Below, piece by piece: positions 53,853-63,897 of a DNA stretch of 64,000 nucleotides (its first letter is position 1; each line of letters begins with the position of its first letter). The stretch is from Rhizobium sp. Leaf371 (GTDB taxonomy: Bacteria > Pseudomonadota > Alphaproteobacteria > Rhizobiales > Rhizobiaceae): positions 284,083-348,082 of the forward strand of contig NZ_LMQB01000001.1 in the NCBI RefSeq assembly GCF_001424045.1. Reading direction: 5' to 3'. The notes beneath the pieces are model-generated. The model was not told where the DNA came from, made no database searches, and saw only the letters and a list, made by a program, of their open reading frames with translations. Both the position numbers and the translations under genes were made by a program.

Positions 53853-54602
53853 ATGACTCTTGAAAATGACGACGATCTCGAACGCCTGAAGGAGATCGGC
53901 CGGATCTGCGCCAATACGCTGCAGATCATGGGCGCCGCCCTTGAGCCGGGAATGACGACGGCCGAACTCGACCTCATCGGCCGCAAGGCGCTGGAGGCCG
54001 AAGGTGCGCGGTCGGCGCCGGAGCTGTCCTACCGGTTTCCCGGCGCCACCTGCATCAGCGTCAACGAGGAGGTCGCGCATGGCATTCCCGGTGCGCGCGT
54101 CATCGCGGCGGGGGACCTCGTCAACATCGACGTCTCCGCGGAAAAGGGCGGGCTGTTTGCCGATACCGGTGCGTCCTTTGCCGTGCCGCCTGTCGCGCGC
54201 GCGACCGAGCGGCTCTGCCGCGACGGCAAGCGGGCCATGTGGGTGGGGCTGAACGAGGTCAAGGCGGGCAAGCCGCTGGCTTCCATCGGCAACGCGATCG
54301 GCGCCTTTGCCCGCAAGAACCGCTACACGCTGATTTCCAACCTCGCGAGCCACGGCGTCGGCCGCTCGCTGCACGAGGAGCCGACCGAGATCTCCACCTG
54401 GCCGGACAAGCACGAGAAGCGGCGGATGGAGGACGGGATGGTGTTCACCATCGAGCCCTTCCTGTCGATGGGCGGGCAGTTCGCCGAAGGCGGCGACGAT
54501 GCCTGGACGCTCTATAGCGAGCCGCGCGCGCCGACGGTGCAGTACGAGCACACGGTCGTCGTCACCCGCAACGGCCCTCTCGTCGTCACGCTGCCCGGCT
54601 GA
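53853..54602 (+). CDS. map: Type I methionine aminopeptidase
   Basis: 249 residues. Metal ligands occur in the usual order: D in LVNIDVSAEKGGLFADTG (two aspartates), H in ASHGVGRSLHEEP, E in VFTIEPFLS and E in VQYEHTVVVT. It removes N-terminal methionine from new proteins. It lacks a strong ribosome-binding site. A second map gene may exist elsewhere, as many rhizobia have paralogues. Its TGA overlaps the next ATG as TGATG. Confidence 0.92.
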   Translation: MTLENDDDLERLKEIGRICANTLQIMGAALEPGMTTAELDLIGRKALEAEGARSAPELSYRFPGATCISVNEEVAHGIPGARVIAAGDLVNIDVSAEKGGLFADTGASFAVPPVARATERLCRDGKRAMWVGLNEVKAGKPLASIGNAIGAFARKNRYTLISNLASHGVGRSLHEEPTEISTWPDKHEKRRMEDGMVFTIEPFLSMGGQFAEGGDDAWTLYSEPRAPTVQYEHTVVVTRNGPLVVTLPG

Positions 54603-55801
54603 TGCTGAAACCGCGCCGATCGGATCTGAGGCTCCTGGCCACGGCTTTGGCCGGTGCGATCGCGATGGCGGTCGCCATGGGCTTCGGACGGTTCTCCTAT
54701 ACGCCGATCCTGCCCGGCATGATGCTCGACATTCCGCTGACCCCCGGCGAGGCCGGGGTAATCGCCGCCGCCAATTTCCTCGGATATCTGCTCGGTGCCG
54801 TGCTGGCCGGCCTCTCTTTCGCGCAAGGGCGCGAGCGGGTGATCGGGCTCGGCATGCTGGTCGCCACGACGCTGCTCCTCTGCGCCATGGGCATGACGAA
54901 CTCCGTGCTCCTGTTCGCTCTCATCCGCTTTCTCGCCGGCATGGCCAGCGCCTTCACCATGATCATGATCTCCCAGATCGTGCTCACCAGGGGTGCTGCG
55001 GCCGGCAAATCCCATGTCCAGTCCCTGCATTTCGCGGGCGTCGGTCTCGGCATCGCCGCCTCGTCGCTGATGGTCTGGCTCTTGCCGTCCGGCCAGGGCG
55101 AAGCGCTCGCGAACTGGCGAGAGGCGTGGTTTGCGGGTGCCTTCCTGTCGTTGCTCGGCACCGCCTGCGTGGCGCTGCTTCTGCCCGAGGGAACCGCGAC
55201 CTCAGGCACGGTGCCGGTGGCGGAGCCGCCGCTCGTGTGGACGCGACCCTTTACGGCGTTGACCCTGACCTATGGCCTGTTCGGCTTCGGCTATGTCATC
55301 ACGGCGACCTTCCTCGTCGCCATGGCCCGGGCAGGCGCCGTCGATCATACGATCGAGTTCCTCTCCTGGCTCGTCACGGGTCTGAGCGCCGCCGTGTCCG
55401 TTGCGGCCTGGCGCAGCGCGGTGCCGCGCTTCGGCATCGTCGGCGTGTATCTCATCGGGCTCGTGGTGGAGGCTCTCGGCCTGATCCTCACGGTCGCCCT
55501 GCCGTTTCCGGCGGCGCCCCTTGCCGGCGGGCTGCTGCTGGGCGCGACCTTCGTCATGATCACCGCCTTCGGTCTGCAGATCGGCCGCGCTCTCGCACCG
55601 GGAAGCCAGCGCCGGGCGCTTGCCGTGATGACCGCCGCCTTCGGCATCGGACAGATCATCGGCCCGCTCGTCGCCGGCTGGCTGGCCGGGATGACGGGCA
55701 GCTTCACGCTGCCGACGCTGATCGCAAGCGGGGTTCTGATCCTCTGTGCGATGATCGTCTTTGCCGAGCGCCGCGGCATCCGCAGGGCGTCGGGGCTATG
55801 A
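54602..55801 (+). CDS. YbfB/YjiJ-family MFS transporter
   Basis: 399 residues with about 12 transmembrane helices. The opening helix AMGFGRFSYTPILPGMM matches the YbfB/YjiJ group (GxGRFAYTPLLP). It is coupled to map by a TGATG overlap, although functional linkage to methionine aminopeptidase is unlikely. Substrate unknown. Confidence 0.88.
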   Translation: MLKPRRSDLRLLATALAGAIAMAVAMGFGRFSYTPILPGMMLDIPLTPGEAGVIAAANFLGYLLGAVLAGLSFAQGRERVIGLGMLVATTLLLCAMGMTNSVLLFALIRFLAGMASAFTMIMISQIVLTRGAAAGKSHVQSLHFAGVGLGIAASSLMVWLLPSGQGEALANWREAWFAGAFLSLLGTACVALLLPEGTATSGTVPVAEPPLVWTRPFTALTLTYGLFGFGYVITATFLVAMARAGAVDHTIEFLSWLVTGLSAAVSVAAWRSAVPRFGIVGVYLIGLVVEALGLILTVALPFPAAPLAGGLLLGATFVMITAFGLQIGRALAPGSQRRALAVMTAAFGIGQIIGPLVAGWLAGMTGSFTLPTLIASGVLILCAMIVFAERRGIRRASGL

Positions 55802-55931
55802 GGCGCGGCTCATTAATTCCAAGTAACCTGACGAAGCCGCGATTGTGAAGCTCGGGCAATTGGCCTAGGTTCGCGCCGGTTTCGCGTCACGGCGCGAATG
55901 ACGTCGTTGCATCAAGCTGAAGGCGCTCGAT

Positions 55932-57206
55932 TTGTTTGTCTCGTTTTTCCCTTATCCACGATACTTCTTCCCGTCCGTCGTCATCTGGACCATGCTCGCG
56001 ATCGCCGCATGGTATGCGGGAGGCAGCGAGTTCGGCAATCTGATAGGGCTTCCGTCTCTGCCGCCGGGCACGGAACCGGTGATCGGGGTTTCGGTCTTCT
56101 GGTCGCCGCCGTTCCTCTGGTTCTATATCTACTACGCACTGATGGTCGGCCTGTTTGCCGCCTTCTGGTACACCTACCGTCCGCATCGCTGGCAGAACTG
56201 GTCGATCCTTGGTTCTGCGCTGATCATGTTCAACACCTATTTCTCCGTTCAGGTCGGCGTGTCGATCAATGCCTGGTACGGCCCGTTCTACGATCTCATT
56301 CAGCAAGCTTTGGCGCGCACGGCCCCTGTGACAGCGGATCAGCTCTATATGGGCATGCTCGGCTTTGCCGGTATCGCCTTCGTCGCCGTCACGGTCGGCG
56401 TTTTGAACCTCTTCTTCGTCAGCCACTATGTTTTCCGCTGGCGAACTGCGATGAACGATTTCTACATGTCGCACTGGGACAAGCTGCGGCACATCGAAGG
56501 CGCCTCACAGCGTGTGCAGGACGATACGATGCGGTTTTCGCGGACCATGGAAGGTCTCGGCGTCAACCTCGTCAGCTCGGTGATGACGCTGATCGCCTTC
56601 ATGCCGATCCTGTTCAAGTTCTCCGCGACAGTCACCGAACTGCCCTTCATCGGCGAAGTGCCGCATGCCCTCGTCTGGGCGGCAATCTGCTGGTCCCTGT
56701 TCGGTACCGTCTTTCTGGCCGCCGTGGGCATCAAACTACCCGGGCTCGAGTTCCGCAACCAGCGGGTCGAAGCGGCGTACCGTAAGGAACTCGTCTATGG
56801 CGAGGATAACGCGGACCGCGCCGATCCCATCACGGTGGCGCAACTGTTTGCCAATGTCCGCCGGAACTATTTCCGTCTCTATTTTCACTACATGTACTTC
56901 AACGTCGCTCGAATCTTCTATCTTCAGGCCGACAATCTCTTCGGGACATTCGTCCTCGTCCCGTCCATCATCGCGGGCAAGCTTTCGCTCGGTGTCCTGA
57001 ACCAGATCCAGAACGTCTTCGGGCAGGTTCGGGAATCGTTTCAGTATCTGGTGAACTCGTGGACGACGATCGTCGAGCTTCTGTCGATCTACAAGCGCCT
57101 GCGTGCATTCGAGTCTGCGATTGAAGGCGAACCGCTGCCGGAGATCGATCAGCGCTATCTGGCGCGCGAACAGACCGATGGCGAACTGGCGGCCGACAAG
57201 CCGTAG
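55932..57206 (+). CDS. bacA: SbmA/BacA-family peptide transporter
   Basis: 424 residues, inner membrane, with seven or eight predicted transmembrane helices. The start is a TTG: the encoded [14 protein letters not shown] matches the MFxSFFP opening of rhizobial BacA, and AAGG lies 9 bases upstream. Other family segments are [46 protein letters not shown] and IYKRLRAFE. It imports antimicrobial and nodule-specific cysteine-rich peptides and affects very-long-chain fatty acid modification of lipid A. In Sinorhizobium it is needed for bacteroid survival. Confidence 0.94.
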   Translation: MFVSFFPYPRYFFPSVVIWTMLAIAAWYAGGSEFGNLIGLPSLPPGTEPVIGVSVFWSPPFLWFYIYYALMVGLFAAFWYTYRPHRWQNWSILGSALIMFNTYFSVQVGVSINAWYGPFYDLIQQALARTAPVTADQLYMGMLGFAGIAFVAVTVGVLNLFFVSHYVFRWRTAMNDFYMSHWDKLRHIEGASQRVQDDTMRFSRTMEGLGVNLVSSVMTLIAFMPILFKFSATVTELPFIGEVPHALVWAAICWSLFGTVFLAAVGIKLPGLEFRNQRVEAAYRKELVYGEDNADRADPITVAQLFANVRRNYFRLYFHYMYFNVARIFYLQADNLFGTFVLVPSIIAGKLSLGVLNQIQNVFGQVRESFQYLVNSWTTIVELLSIYKRLRAFESAIEGEPLPEIDQRYLAREQTDGELAADKP

Positions 57207-57231
57207 CGAGCCGAGGAAGACAGCGGACACA

Positions 57232-58284
57232 TCAAAAGGCGGAGGGATCCGCCTTTTTTCGTGCCTCGATCAGCGGCAGTGCCTGTGCATAGCTGACGCA
57301 GGCCACGTCCGGCTTGCCGCAGGTTTCGGTCAGGAAGGTTTCCAGTGCCCGCCAGTAGGCGCCGCCGTTCATTTCCACGAAGTGGAAGCCGAGTTGCAGC
57401 GGGATGCGGGCGCCGTCGTACTCTGCGCTGAAGGCATCGCGATAGGCCTTGAGCGTGCGCGCTTCGAAGGTGGCGCTGTCCTTGCGGTTCTCGACGCCCA
57501 TCGAATGGCGGACGAAGAGGTTGTAATCCATGCCGATGACGCGGCGCCCGCTCGGTCCCTCGGGGATCAGCGGCAGGCCGAAGCGCTCCACGCCGCCTTC
57601 GAGCGTCGGCCAGGCCGGGCCTTTGGTGACGAGGCTGGCGTCGTAGGAGAGGCCCGCTTTTCGCTCTGCCGGAACGAGGCCGGTGCTGGTCGAAAGGTAG
57701 GGCGCGCGAAACCCCTTGATCCCGTCGACCATGCTGCGCCAGCCATCCGGCTCCTGCTGCCCGATCCCGCCGGCCTCCCAGGCCTTGTCGAGCGCCGCAT
57801 CGAAGGCGGAGAATTCGTCGCTCCAGTCTTTCTCGCTCCAGTCCTTGCCGTCGAAATGGCCGCAACCATGGCTGCCGATGTCGTGGCCGTCCTGATGAGC
57901 CTGCCAGATGTGGCGCACCCGCGTCGCGATCTCCTCGCGGCTCTGGGCGTAACCGACATTCGAGGCACCCTGCTTGTGGCCGCTCGCCCGATAGGACCGG
58001 CCGCCTTCCGCCTTGGTCATCAGGAACGTGCAGGACAGGAAATAGGTGAAATGCGCGCCCACCTGCCGGCTCATCGCGAGGCTGCGTTCCCAGAGCGTGT
58101 TGTCGTGCGCGCCGTCGAACGAGATGATGACGAGCTGCTGGAATTTCGATGCTGCTGCCGGAGACGGTGCCGGCTGCGAGATCCCCGCTGCCGGCTGGGG
58201 CGGGTCGGCCCGCGCGACAGAGGGCATGAGCGCCAGCGGCGGCAGGAGAATGAGGGCGGCCAAAGGCGTCGTGGAGAGTTGCAT
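57232..58284 (-). CDS. Secreted polysaccharide-deacetylase-family protein
   Basis: 350 residues from the ATG at 58284, followed by a signal peptide (MQLSTTPLAALILLPPLALM..SVARA/DPP). The NodB-like fold begins at about residue 50: VIISFDGAHDNTLWE (metal aspartate), HDIGSHGCGHFDG (H-x-x-x-H metal ligands), and GFRAPYLSTS. It probably removes acetyl groups from a periplasmic or extracellular glycan. A longer start at 58503 would put 73 residues before the signal peptide and is unlikely. Confidence 0.85.
   Translation of the reverse strand: MQLSTTPLAALILLPPLALMPSVARADPPQPAAGISQPAPSPAAASKFQQLVIISFDGAHDNTLWERSLAMSRQVGAHFTYFLSCTFLMTKAEGGRSYRASGHKQGASNVGYAQSREEIATRVRHIWQAHQDGHDIGSHGCGHFDGKDWSEKDWSDEFSAFDAALDKAWEAGGIGQQEPDGWRSMVDGIKGFRAPYLSTSTGLVPAERKAGLSYDASLVTKGPAWPTLEGGVERFGLPLIPEGPSGRRVIGMDYNLFVRHSMGVENRKDSATFEARTLKAYRDAFSAEYDGARIPLQLGFHFVEMNGGAYWRALETFLTETCGKPDVACVSYAQALPLIEARKKADPSAF
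57234..57259 (+). terminator. Intrinsic terminator after bacA
   Basis: A perfect 10-base stem (57234-57243 with 57248-57257), a GGGA loop and a run of six T. It lies 27 bases beyond the bacA stop and inside the last codons of the convergent deacetylase gene. Confidence 0.88.
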
Positions 58285-58612
58285 GCTAAAACCTGACGTG
58301 ATGCGCCTGCTGTAGACGGGCGAAGGGCTGGCCGACCCTGCAGCGGGAGAGGAAGACGCGGCATCACCCGGGGTGACGGACGATGCGCGCTTGCCCCATG
58401 CGGCAGGAATACGGCGATCCTTTGGAGCGACAAGCGTCGCAACGGAGATAGGCGGAAATAATGCCCTCGAGCTTGCCGTGTCAGAGAGGGGCGCGGAAGG
58501 CACATACTCACATTGCCGCGATTTCGCCGTGCCCCCTTACAATATGCGCGAAATAGGCTAGAAGCGCGGCTTTGACAGAAATGGCAGAGAAGGCCGGTCC
58601 GCCGGAACCCGA
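58285..58612. other. Intergenic region between the deacetylase and YfgM-like genes
   Basis: 328 bases that should contain both divergent promoters. A candidate -10 TACAAT is at about 58537-58542, and a TCACCC-GGGTGA dyad is near 58363. No gene is supported. Confidence 0.4.
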
Positions 58613-59275
58613 ATGGCGCATCAGAACGACAGTTTCATCCGCGAGGTCAATGACGAGCTTCGCTCCGAGCAGGTCAAGGCGGTCTGGCTCCGCTTCGGCG
58701 GCATCCTCGCCATGCTCGCGGTTCTCATCGTCATCGGCACGATCGGCAAGGTCGCCTATGATTACTGGCACGAGACCTCGGCCTCGGCCTCGGGCGACGA
58801 ATTCCTCGCCGCCCTGACGCTCGCCAAGGACAACAAGTCCGACGAGGCGCTGGCCGCCTTCGAAAAGCTGGAGGCCGACGGCTACGGCGCCTATCCGGTT
58901 CTCGCGCAGATGCGGGCCGCAACCTTGAAGGCGCAGAAGGGCGATACCGCCGCTGCCATCGCCGATTTCTCCGCGATCTCGAAGAACGAGGCGATCGTGC
59001 AGCCGATGCGGGATGCCGCCCGGATTCGCGCAGCCTATCTGCTGGTCGACACCGGCACCTATCAGCAGGTCTCGGCGGAAGCCGAGCAGCTGGCGGTGGA
59101 CGGCAACGGCCTTCGCAACTCCGCGCGCGAAGCGCTGGGCCTTTCTGCCTACAAGGCTGCAGACAAGGCCAAGGCCAAGGAATGGTTTCAGCAGATCGTC
59201 GACGACAGCCAGGCGCCGCGCGGCCTTGCCAACCGGGCCCGCATGCTTCTGGACGTCATGGCGTCCGCGCAGTGA
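58613..59275 (+). CDS. YfgM-like tetratricopeptide protein, membrane anchored
   Basis: 220 residues. One N-terminal transmembrane helix (about residues 29-49) is followed by a periplasmic TPR_21-type region (ALAAFEKLEADGYGAYPVLA; KAKEWFQQIVDDSQAPRGLA). YfgM/AncA homologues sit beside der and act in envelope protein folding with SecYEG and PpiD. Here too it is upstream of der, 305 bases away. Its stop lies inside a tandem 15-base duplication. Confidence 0.85.
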   Translation: MAHQNDSFIREVNDELRSEQVKAVWLRFGGILAMLAVLIVIGTIGKVAYDYWHETSASASGDEFLAALTLAKDNKSDEALAAFEKLEADGYGAYPVLAQMRAATLKAQKGDTAAAIADFSAISKNEAIVQPMRDAARIRAAYLLVDTGTYQQVSAEAEQLAVDGNGLRNSAREALGLSAYKAADKAKAKEWFQQIVDDSQAPRGLANRARMLLDVMASAQ

Positions 59276-59292
59276 CCGTCCGCGCAGTGACC
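59263..59292. repeat. Tandem 15-base duplication across the YfgM-like gene stop
   Basis: GTCCGCGCAGTGACC occurs twice head to tail, and the first copy contains the TGA stop at 59273-59275. The unit length keeps frame, so the second copy supplies an in-frame second TGA. Confidence 0.9.
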
Positions 59293-59580
59293 AACTAGAG
59301 CATGTCCAGCCGAAGCGGGAACGCCTCGGCATCGGACACTGCGGCAAAAACAGAAATCCCGGCAGATTGCGCGATCACGAAACTGCGCATGATGCTTGAG
59401 ATCCGTTTGACACCCGTCGCCCGAAGCCGCTGCAGGCTTGCGGGCGACAGGCTTTGATGCCGCTGGCTGCCTTGTGTGCCGCGGCGGAATGAACCGAGAG
59501 GTCGCAACGCCTTGCCTGTCATGATGACGGGCGCCGCTGCGGCCGGCACAGCGGCATGAACGCCGCGACAGGATTTTGAG
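59276..59580. other. Intergenic region before der
   Basis: After the second copy of the tandem duplication the sequence beginning AGAGCATGTCC resembles the start of a degenerate intergenic element common in rhizobia. The der ribosome-binding region (GACAGGATTTTGAG) is at the right end. No further gene is supported. Confidence 0.4.
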
Positions 59581-60999
59581 ATGAACTTCACCGTCGCCAT
59601 CGTCGGCCGCCCCAATGTCGGCAAGTCCACGCTGTTCAACCGCCTTGTCGGCAAGAAGCTGGCGCTGGTGGACGACACCCCGGGCGTGACACGCGACCGC
59701 CGGCCGGGCGACGCGAAGCTGGTCGATCTCCGCTTCACGATCATCGACACCGCCGGCCTCGAACAGTCCGGCCCCGAGACCCTGCAGGGTCGTATGTGGG
59801 CGCAGACGGAGGCCGCGATCGACGAGGCGGACCTGACGCTGTTCGTGGTCGATGCCAAGGCGGGCCTGACGCCGGCCGACCAGACGCTGGCCGATCTCCT
59901 GCGCCGCCGCGGCAAGCCGGTCGTGCTGGTTGCCAACAAGTCGGAAGCCAAGGGCTCGGACGGCGGCTTCTACGATGCCTTCACGCTCGGCCTCGGCGAC
60001 CCTTGCCCGATTTCGGCCGAGCACGGGCAGGGCATGATCGACCTGCGCGATGCCATCGTCGAGGCGATCGGCGAGGAGCGGGCCTTTCCGCCCGTGGTGG
60101 ACGAAGCCGAGACGGATATCGACCTGCGGAAGTCGGCGGGCGAGGGCGACGACGATGAGGAACCCGCTTACGACGAGACCAAGCCGCTGCGCGTCGCCAT
60201 CATCGGGCGGCCGAACGCGGGCAAGTCGACGCTGATCAACCGTTTCCTCGGCGAGGATCGTCTGCTGACCGGCCCCGAAGCCGGCATCACGCGCGATTCG
60301 ATTTCGGTGGAATGGGACTGGCGCGGCCGCACGATCAAGATGTTCGACACGGCCGGCATGCGCAAGAAGGCCCGTGTCCAGGAGAAGCTCGAAAAACTCT
60401 CGGTCGCCGACAGCCTGCGCTCGATCCGCTTTGCCGAGTCCGTCGTGATCGTCTTCGATGCGACCATTCCGTTCGAGAAGCAGGATCTGCAGCTGGTCGA
60501 TCTCGTGATCCGCGAGGGTCGCGCCGCCGTGCTCGCCTTCAACAAGTGGGATCTGGTCGAGGATCCGCAGGCGCTGCTGGCCGACCTGCGCGAAAAGACC
60601 GAGCGGCTGCTGCCGCAGGCGCGCGGCATCCGCGCCGTGCCCATGTCCGGGCAGACCGGCTACGGGCTCGACAAGCTGATGCAGTCGATCATCGACACGG
60701 ACAAGGTCTGGAACCGCCGCATCTCCACCGCGCGCCTCAACAAGTGGCTCGACGCGCAGCAGACCCAGCATCCGCCACCGGCCGTCTCCGGCCGTCGCCT
60801 GAAGCTGAAATACATGACGCAGGTCAAGGCCCGCCCGCCGGGCTTCATGATCTCCTGCACGCGTCCGGACTCCGTGCCTGAGAGCTATATTCGCTATCTC
60901 ACCAACGGCCTGCGCGCCGATTTCCAGATGCCCGGCGTGCCGATCCGCATCCATCTCCGCGCCTCGGAAAACCCGTTCGAAGGCAAGAAGCGCCGCTAA
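59581..60999 (+). CDS. der: Ribosome-assembly GTPase Der (EngA)
   Basis: 472 residues with two tandem GTPase domains. Domain 1: G1 [10 protein letters not shown]3 DTAGL, G4 VANKSE. Domain 2: G1 [10 protein letters not shown]3 DTAGM, G4 NKWD. The C-terminal KH-like domain ([20 protein letters not shown], then [13 protein letters not shown]) is complete. It is needed for 50S subunit maturation. An acidic linker (about residues 178-198, EGDDDEEP) joins the GTPase domains, a usual Der feature. Confidence 0.97.
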   Translation: MNFTVAIVGRPNVGKSTLFNRLVGKKLALVDDTPGVTRDRRPGDAKLVDLRFTIIDTAGLEQSGPETLQGRMWAQTEAAIDEADLTLFVVDAKAGLTPADQTLADLLRRRGKPVVLVANKSEAKGSDGGFYDAFTLGLGDPCPISAEHGQGMIDLRDAIVEAIGEERAFPPVVDEAETDIDLRKSAGEGDDDEEPAYDETKPLRVAIIGRPNAGKSTLINRFLGEDRLLTGPEAGITRDSISVEWDWRGRTIKMFDTAGMRKKARVQEKLEKLSVADSLRSIRFAESVVIVFDATIPFEKQDLQLVDLVIREGRAAVLAFNKWDLVEDPQALLADLREKTERLLPQARGIRAVPMSGQTGYGLDKLMQSIIDTDKVWNRRISTARLNKWLDAQQTQHPPPAVSGRRLKLKYMTQVKARPPGFMISCTRPDSVPESYIRYLTNGLRADFQMPGVPIRIHLRASENPFEGKKRR

Positions 61000-61137
61000 A
61001 CTGCGACATCGATCGGAACGTCTCTTCAGGCGTTCCGGCGCATCTGCCTGGCGCCTTGCGCCTGAAACGACCGCTTTTCCCGAGTCGATTCCAAAGGTTA
61101 GCCGTCGTCCTTCGCCTAAGCTTTTACGCGAAGGGGC

Positions 61138-62052
61138 TCAAGGCTGCGGCAGATGCGCGGGCGGCACCAACGCGCCGTGATGGGCGATGACGGCCGCGGC
61201 GACGCGGGCGGCAAAGGCTGCGGCTTCGGCCGGCGCGACGCCGGTGAGCAGCTTTGCCAGAAACGCGCCGTTGAAACTGTCGCCGGCACTGGTCGTGTCG
61301 ACCACGGTCTCGACCTTCGGCGGTGCTATCCCGACGATGGCGCCGGCGCCGTCTGCGAGGCGCGCTTCCCCGCTGCCATTCTTCACGAGGATCGTTTCGG
61401 CGCCCCATTGCCGATAGCGCGCGATCGTCGCCTCGGGGTCGGCGTCGCCGAAATGCGCCTGCTCGTCGTCGAAGCTCGGCAGGAGGACGGTCGCGGCACG
61501 GGCGCCGGCTTCGACGACGGATCGCAGGGTTGCGGCGTCTTCCCAAAGCCGAGGGCGGATGTTGGGGTCGAAGACGACGCGCCGTCCCGCGGCCCTGGCG
61601 CGGCGCAGTTCGAGGATCAGCGTCTCGCGCGCATCCGGCGAGAGGATGGCAAGGGTGATGCCGGAGAAGACGATCGTGTCGGCTTTCTCGATGGCGCTTC
61701 GGACATGCGCGGCGTCGTCGGCCAGCCTTCGCGCGGCGGAGGCCGAGCGCCAGTAGGAGAAGCTCCGCTCGCCATCCTTCAGATGGATCATGTAGAGGCC
61801 GGGGGCGGCACCTTCGATCTGCCTGACATCCTCGGTGACGATGCCCTTTTCCGCCATGAAGGCGAGCATTTCCTCCGACAGAAGATCGGTGCCGACGGCG
61901 CTGAGATAGGCGACGTCGAACGGGGTCGGCAGGTAGGTGCGGGCATAGTAGGCGGCATTCAGCGTGTCGCCGGCAAAGCCCTTGCGGAGCAGGCCGCTGC
62001 CGGCGTCTCCGAGTTCCACCATGCATTCGCCGATTGCCAGAAGCCGTGCCAT
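61138..62052 (-). CDS. kdgK: 2-dehydro-3-deoxygluconokinase (PfkB family)
   Basis: 304 residues from ATG 62052, with AGGAG 7 bases upstream; an upstream ATG 24 codons away is inferior. PfkB motifs: LLAIGECMVEL, LRKGFAGDTLNAAYY, and the C-terminal signature DTTSAGDSFNGAFLA with the catalytic aspartate. The GDTLN and Y-R-SASAAR elements favour 2-keto-3-deoxygluconate as substrate, giving KDPG for the Entner-Doudoroff pathway. It stands alone, converging on der. Confidence 0.88.
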   Translation of the reverse strand: MARLLAIGECMVELGDAGSGLLRKGFAGDTLNAAYYARTYLPTPFDVAYLSAVGTDLLSEEMLAFMAEKGIVTEDVRQIEGAAPGLYMIHLKDGERSFSYWRSASAARRLADDAAHVRSAIEKADTIVFSGITLAILSPDARETLILELRRARAAGRRVVFDPNIRPRLWEDAATLRSVVEAGARAATVLLPSFDDEQAHFGDADPEATIARYRQWGAETILVKNGSGEARLADGAGAIVGIAPPKVETVVDTTSAGDSFNGAFLAKLLTGVAPAEAAAFAARVAAAVIAHHGALVPPAHLPQP

Positions 62053-62244
62053 CGCTGTTCTCCTCGTTGCGTTCGCCGGATAAGCCCTGCCGGCGCCGAT
62101 GGCAAGGCAGGGCCTGATCGGCAAGGAATTCGTGAATGCCTGTCATTTCGCCCGAGCGCCCGAATGCCGGCATCCCGTCATTGCCTCGTTGCCGGCCGAA
62201 CGTTAGAACATCGGCTGACACCTCCCATTCAAAAGGAATCGTCC

Positions 62245-63897
62245 ATGGCCTCTTCCCCGAAGACCAACCCGGACTGGTGGCGCGGCGCGGTGATCTATCA
62301 GGTCTATCCGCGATCGTTCCAGGATACGAACGGTGACGGGATCGGGGATTTGCCGGGCATCACGGCACGGCTGCCGCACATCGCCAGCCTCGGCGTCGAT
62401 GCCATCTGGCTGTCGCCGTTCTTCACCTCGCCGATGGCCGACATGGGATACGACGTATCGGATTACTGCGACGTCGATCCGATGTTCGGAACGCTCGCCG
62501 ATTTCGACACGATGCTCGCGGAAGCCCATCGTCTGGGCCTCAAGATCATCATCGACCAGGTGATCTCGCACACGTCCGATCAGCATCCCTGGTTCAAGGA
62601 AAGTCGCGCGAGCAACACCAATGCGCGTGCCGACTGGTATGTCTGGGCAGATGCGAAGCCCGATGGAACGGCGCCGAACAACTGGCTGTCGATCTTCGGC
62701 GGTCCGGCCTGGGAGTGGGACGGCGTCCGCCGGCAGTATTACCTGCACAATTTCCTCGGCTCGCAGCCGGACCTGAACTTCCACAATTCGCAGGTTCAGG
62801 AGGCGGTGCTCGACACGGTGCGTTTCTGGCTGGAGCGCGGCGTGGACGGTTTCCGGCTGGATACGGTCAACTACTACTTCCACGACAAGGAACTGCGCGA
62901 CAACCCGCCGCTCGGGCACGATGACGACGGGCCTGGACTCGATGCGCCGGATGTCAATCCCTACGGGATGCAGAGCCATCTCTACGACAAGACGCAGCCC
63001 GAGAATATCGGCTTCCTCAAGCGCTTCCGGGCGCTCCTGGAGGAATATGACGACCGCACGGCCGTGGGCGAGGTCGGTGACGGCGGGCGTTCGCTGAAGA
63101 CGCTGGCTGCCTATGTCAGCGGCGGCGACAAGCTGCACATGTGCTACACCTTCGACCTGCTCGGCCCCGACTTCACGGCCAGCCACATCAGGCACTGCGT
63201 GTCCTCGTTCCAGAATTCGGTGACGGACGGCTGGGTCTGCTGGGCCTTCTCCAACCATGACGTCCAGCGACATGTCTCGCGCTTCATCCAGAACGAGAGC
63301 GAGCGGGAGCGGATCGGGAAGCTTGCCATCTCCGTGCTCGCGACGCTGCGCGGCTCCATCTGCCTCTACCAGGGCGAAGAACTGGCACTTCCGGAAGCCG
63401 AGCTCGAGCTGCATGAGTTGCGCGACCCCTACGGCATCCGCTTCTGGCCAGCCTTCAAGGGCCGCGACGGGTGCCGCACGCCCATGCCGTGGGAGCGTGC
63501 CGGCCAGAGCGGCGGCTTTTCCACGGGACAGCCCTGGCTGCCGGTACCGGACGTGCACAAGGCCGTTGCCGTGGATGTGCAGGAGGCCGGGGACGATTCG
63601 GTGCTCGCGCATTATCGCGACACGCTCGCCTTCCGGAAGGCCATGCCCGCGCTGTTCGACGGGGGCATGACCTTCCTCGACACCAACCAGGACATCCTGA
63701 TCTTCACCCGCGAGAAGGCCGGCGAAAAACTGCTCTTCGTCTTCAACCTGCGACGCGGCCCACAGACGGTAACTCTGCCGAAGGGCATGACCATCGCCGA
63801 GATGCTGCCGCTGCCGGGATTCGATACGGCGAGAATCGAGAAAGACGAGATCGTGCTGGAGGCGCTGGATGCTTTCTGCGGGCGGGTGTCAGGCTAG
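62245..63897 (+). CDS. aglA: Alpha-glucosidase, GH13 family
   Basis: 550 residues from ATG 62245, with AAAAGGAA 8 bases upstream. GH13 motifs in order: AIWLSPFFTSPMADMGYDVS, the nucleophile aspartate in DGFRLDTVNYYFHD, the acid/base glutamate in AVGEVGD and the third aspartate in FSNHD. It hydrolyses alpha-1,4/1,6 glucosidic links (maltose, trehalose or sucrose). It corresponds best to rhizobial AglA, but the agl ABC transporter genes expected beside it are not visible; they may lie outside the window. Confidence 0.88.
   Translation: MASSPKTNPDWWRGAVIYQVYPRSFQDTNGDGIGDLPGITARLPHIASLGVDAIWLSPFFTSPMADMGYDVSDYCDVDPMFGTLADFDTMLAEAHRLGLKIIIDQVISHTSDQHPWFKESRASNTNARADWYVWADAKPDGTAPNNWLSIFGGPAWEWDGVRRQYYLHNFLGSQPDLNFHNSQVQEAVLDTVRFWLERGVDGFRLDTVNYYFHDKELRDNPPLGHDDDGPGLDAPDVNPYGMQSHLYDKTQPENIGFLKRFRALLEEYDDRTAVGEVGDGGRSLKTLAAYVSGGDKLHMCYTFDLLGPDFTASHIRHCVSSFQNSVTDGWVCWAFSNHDVQRHVSRFIQNESERERIGKLAISVLATLRGSICLYQGEELALPEAELELHELRDPYGIRFWPAFKGRDGCRTPMPWERAGQSGGFSTGQPWLPVPDVHKAVAVDVQEAGDDSVLAHYRDTLAFRKAMPALFDGGMTFLDTNQDILIFTREKAGEKLLFVFNLRRGPQTVTLPKGMTIAEMLPLPGFDTARIEKDEIVLEALDAFCGRVSG

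Noticed and set aside
58285-58503. 73-residue N-terminal extension of the polysaccharide deacetylase
   Set aside because: It would bury the signal peptide that begins at 58284.
61109-61134. CCTTCGC/GCGAAGG inverted repeat between der and kdgK
   Set aside because: A 12-base loop and no T-run on either strand make it a weak terminator candidate, so it was not listed.
61153-62244. Long 5' extension of the alpha-glucosidase frame (total 914 residues)
   Set aside because: The added 364 residues are antisense to kdgK; the GH13 homology and a good ribosome-binding site begin at 62245.
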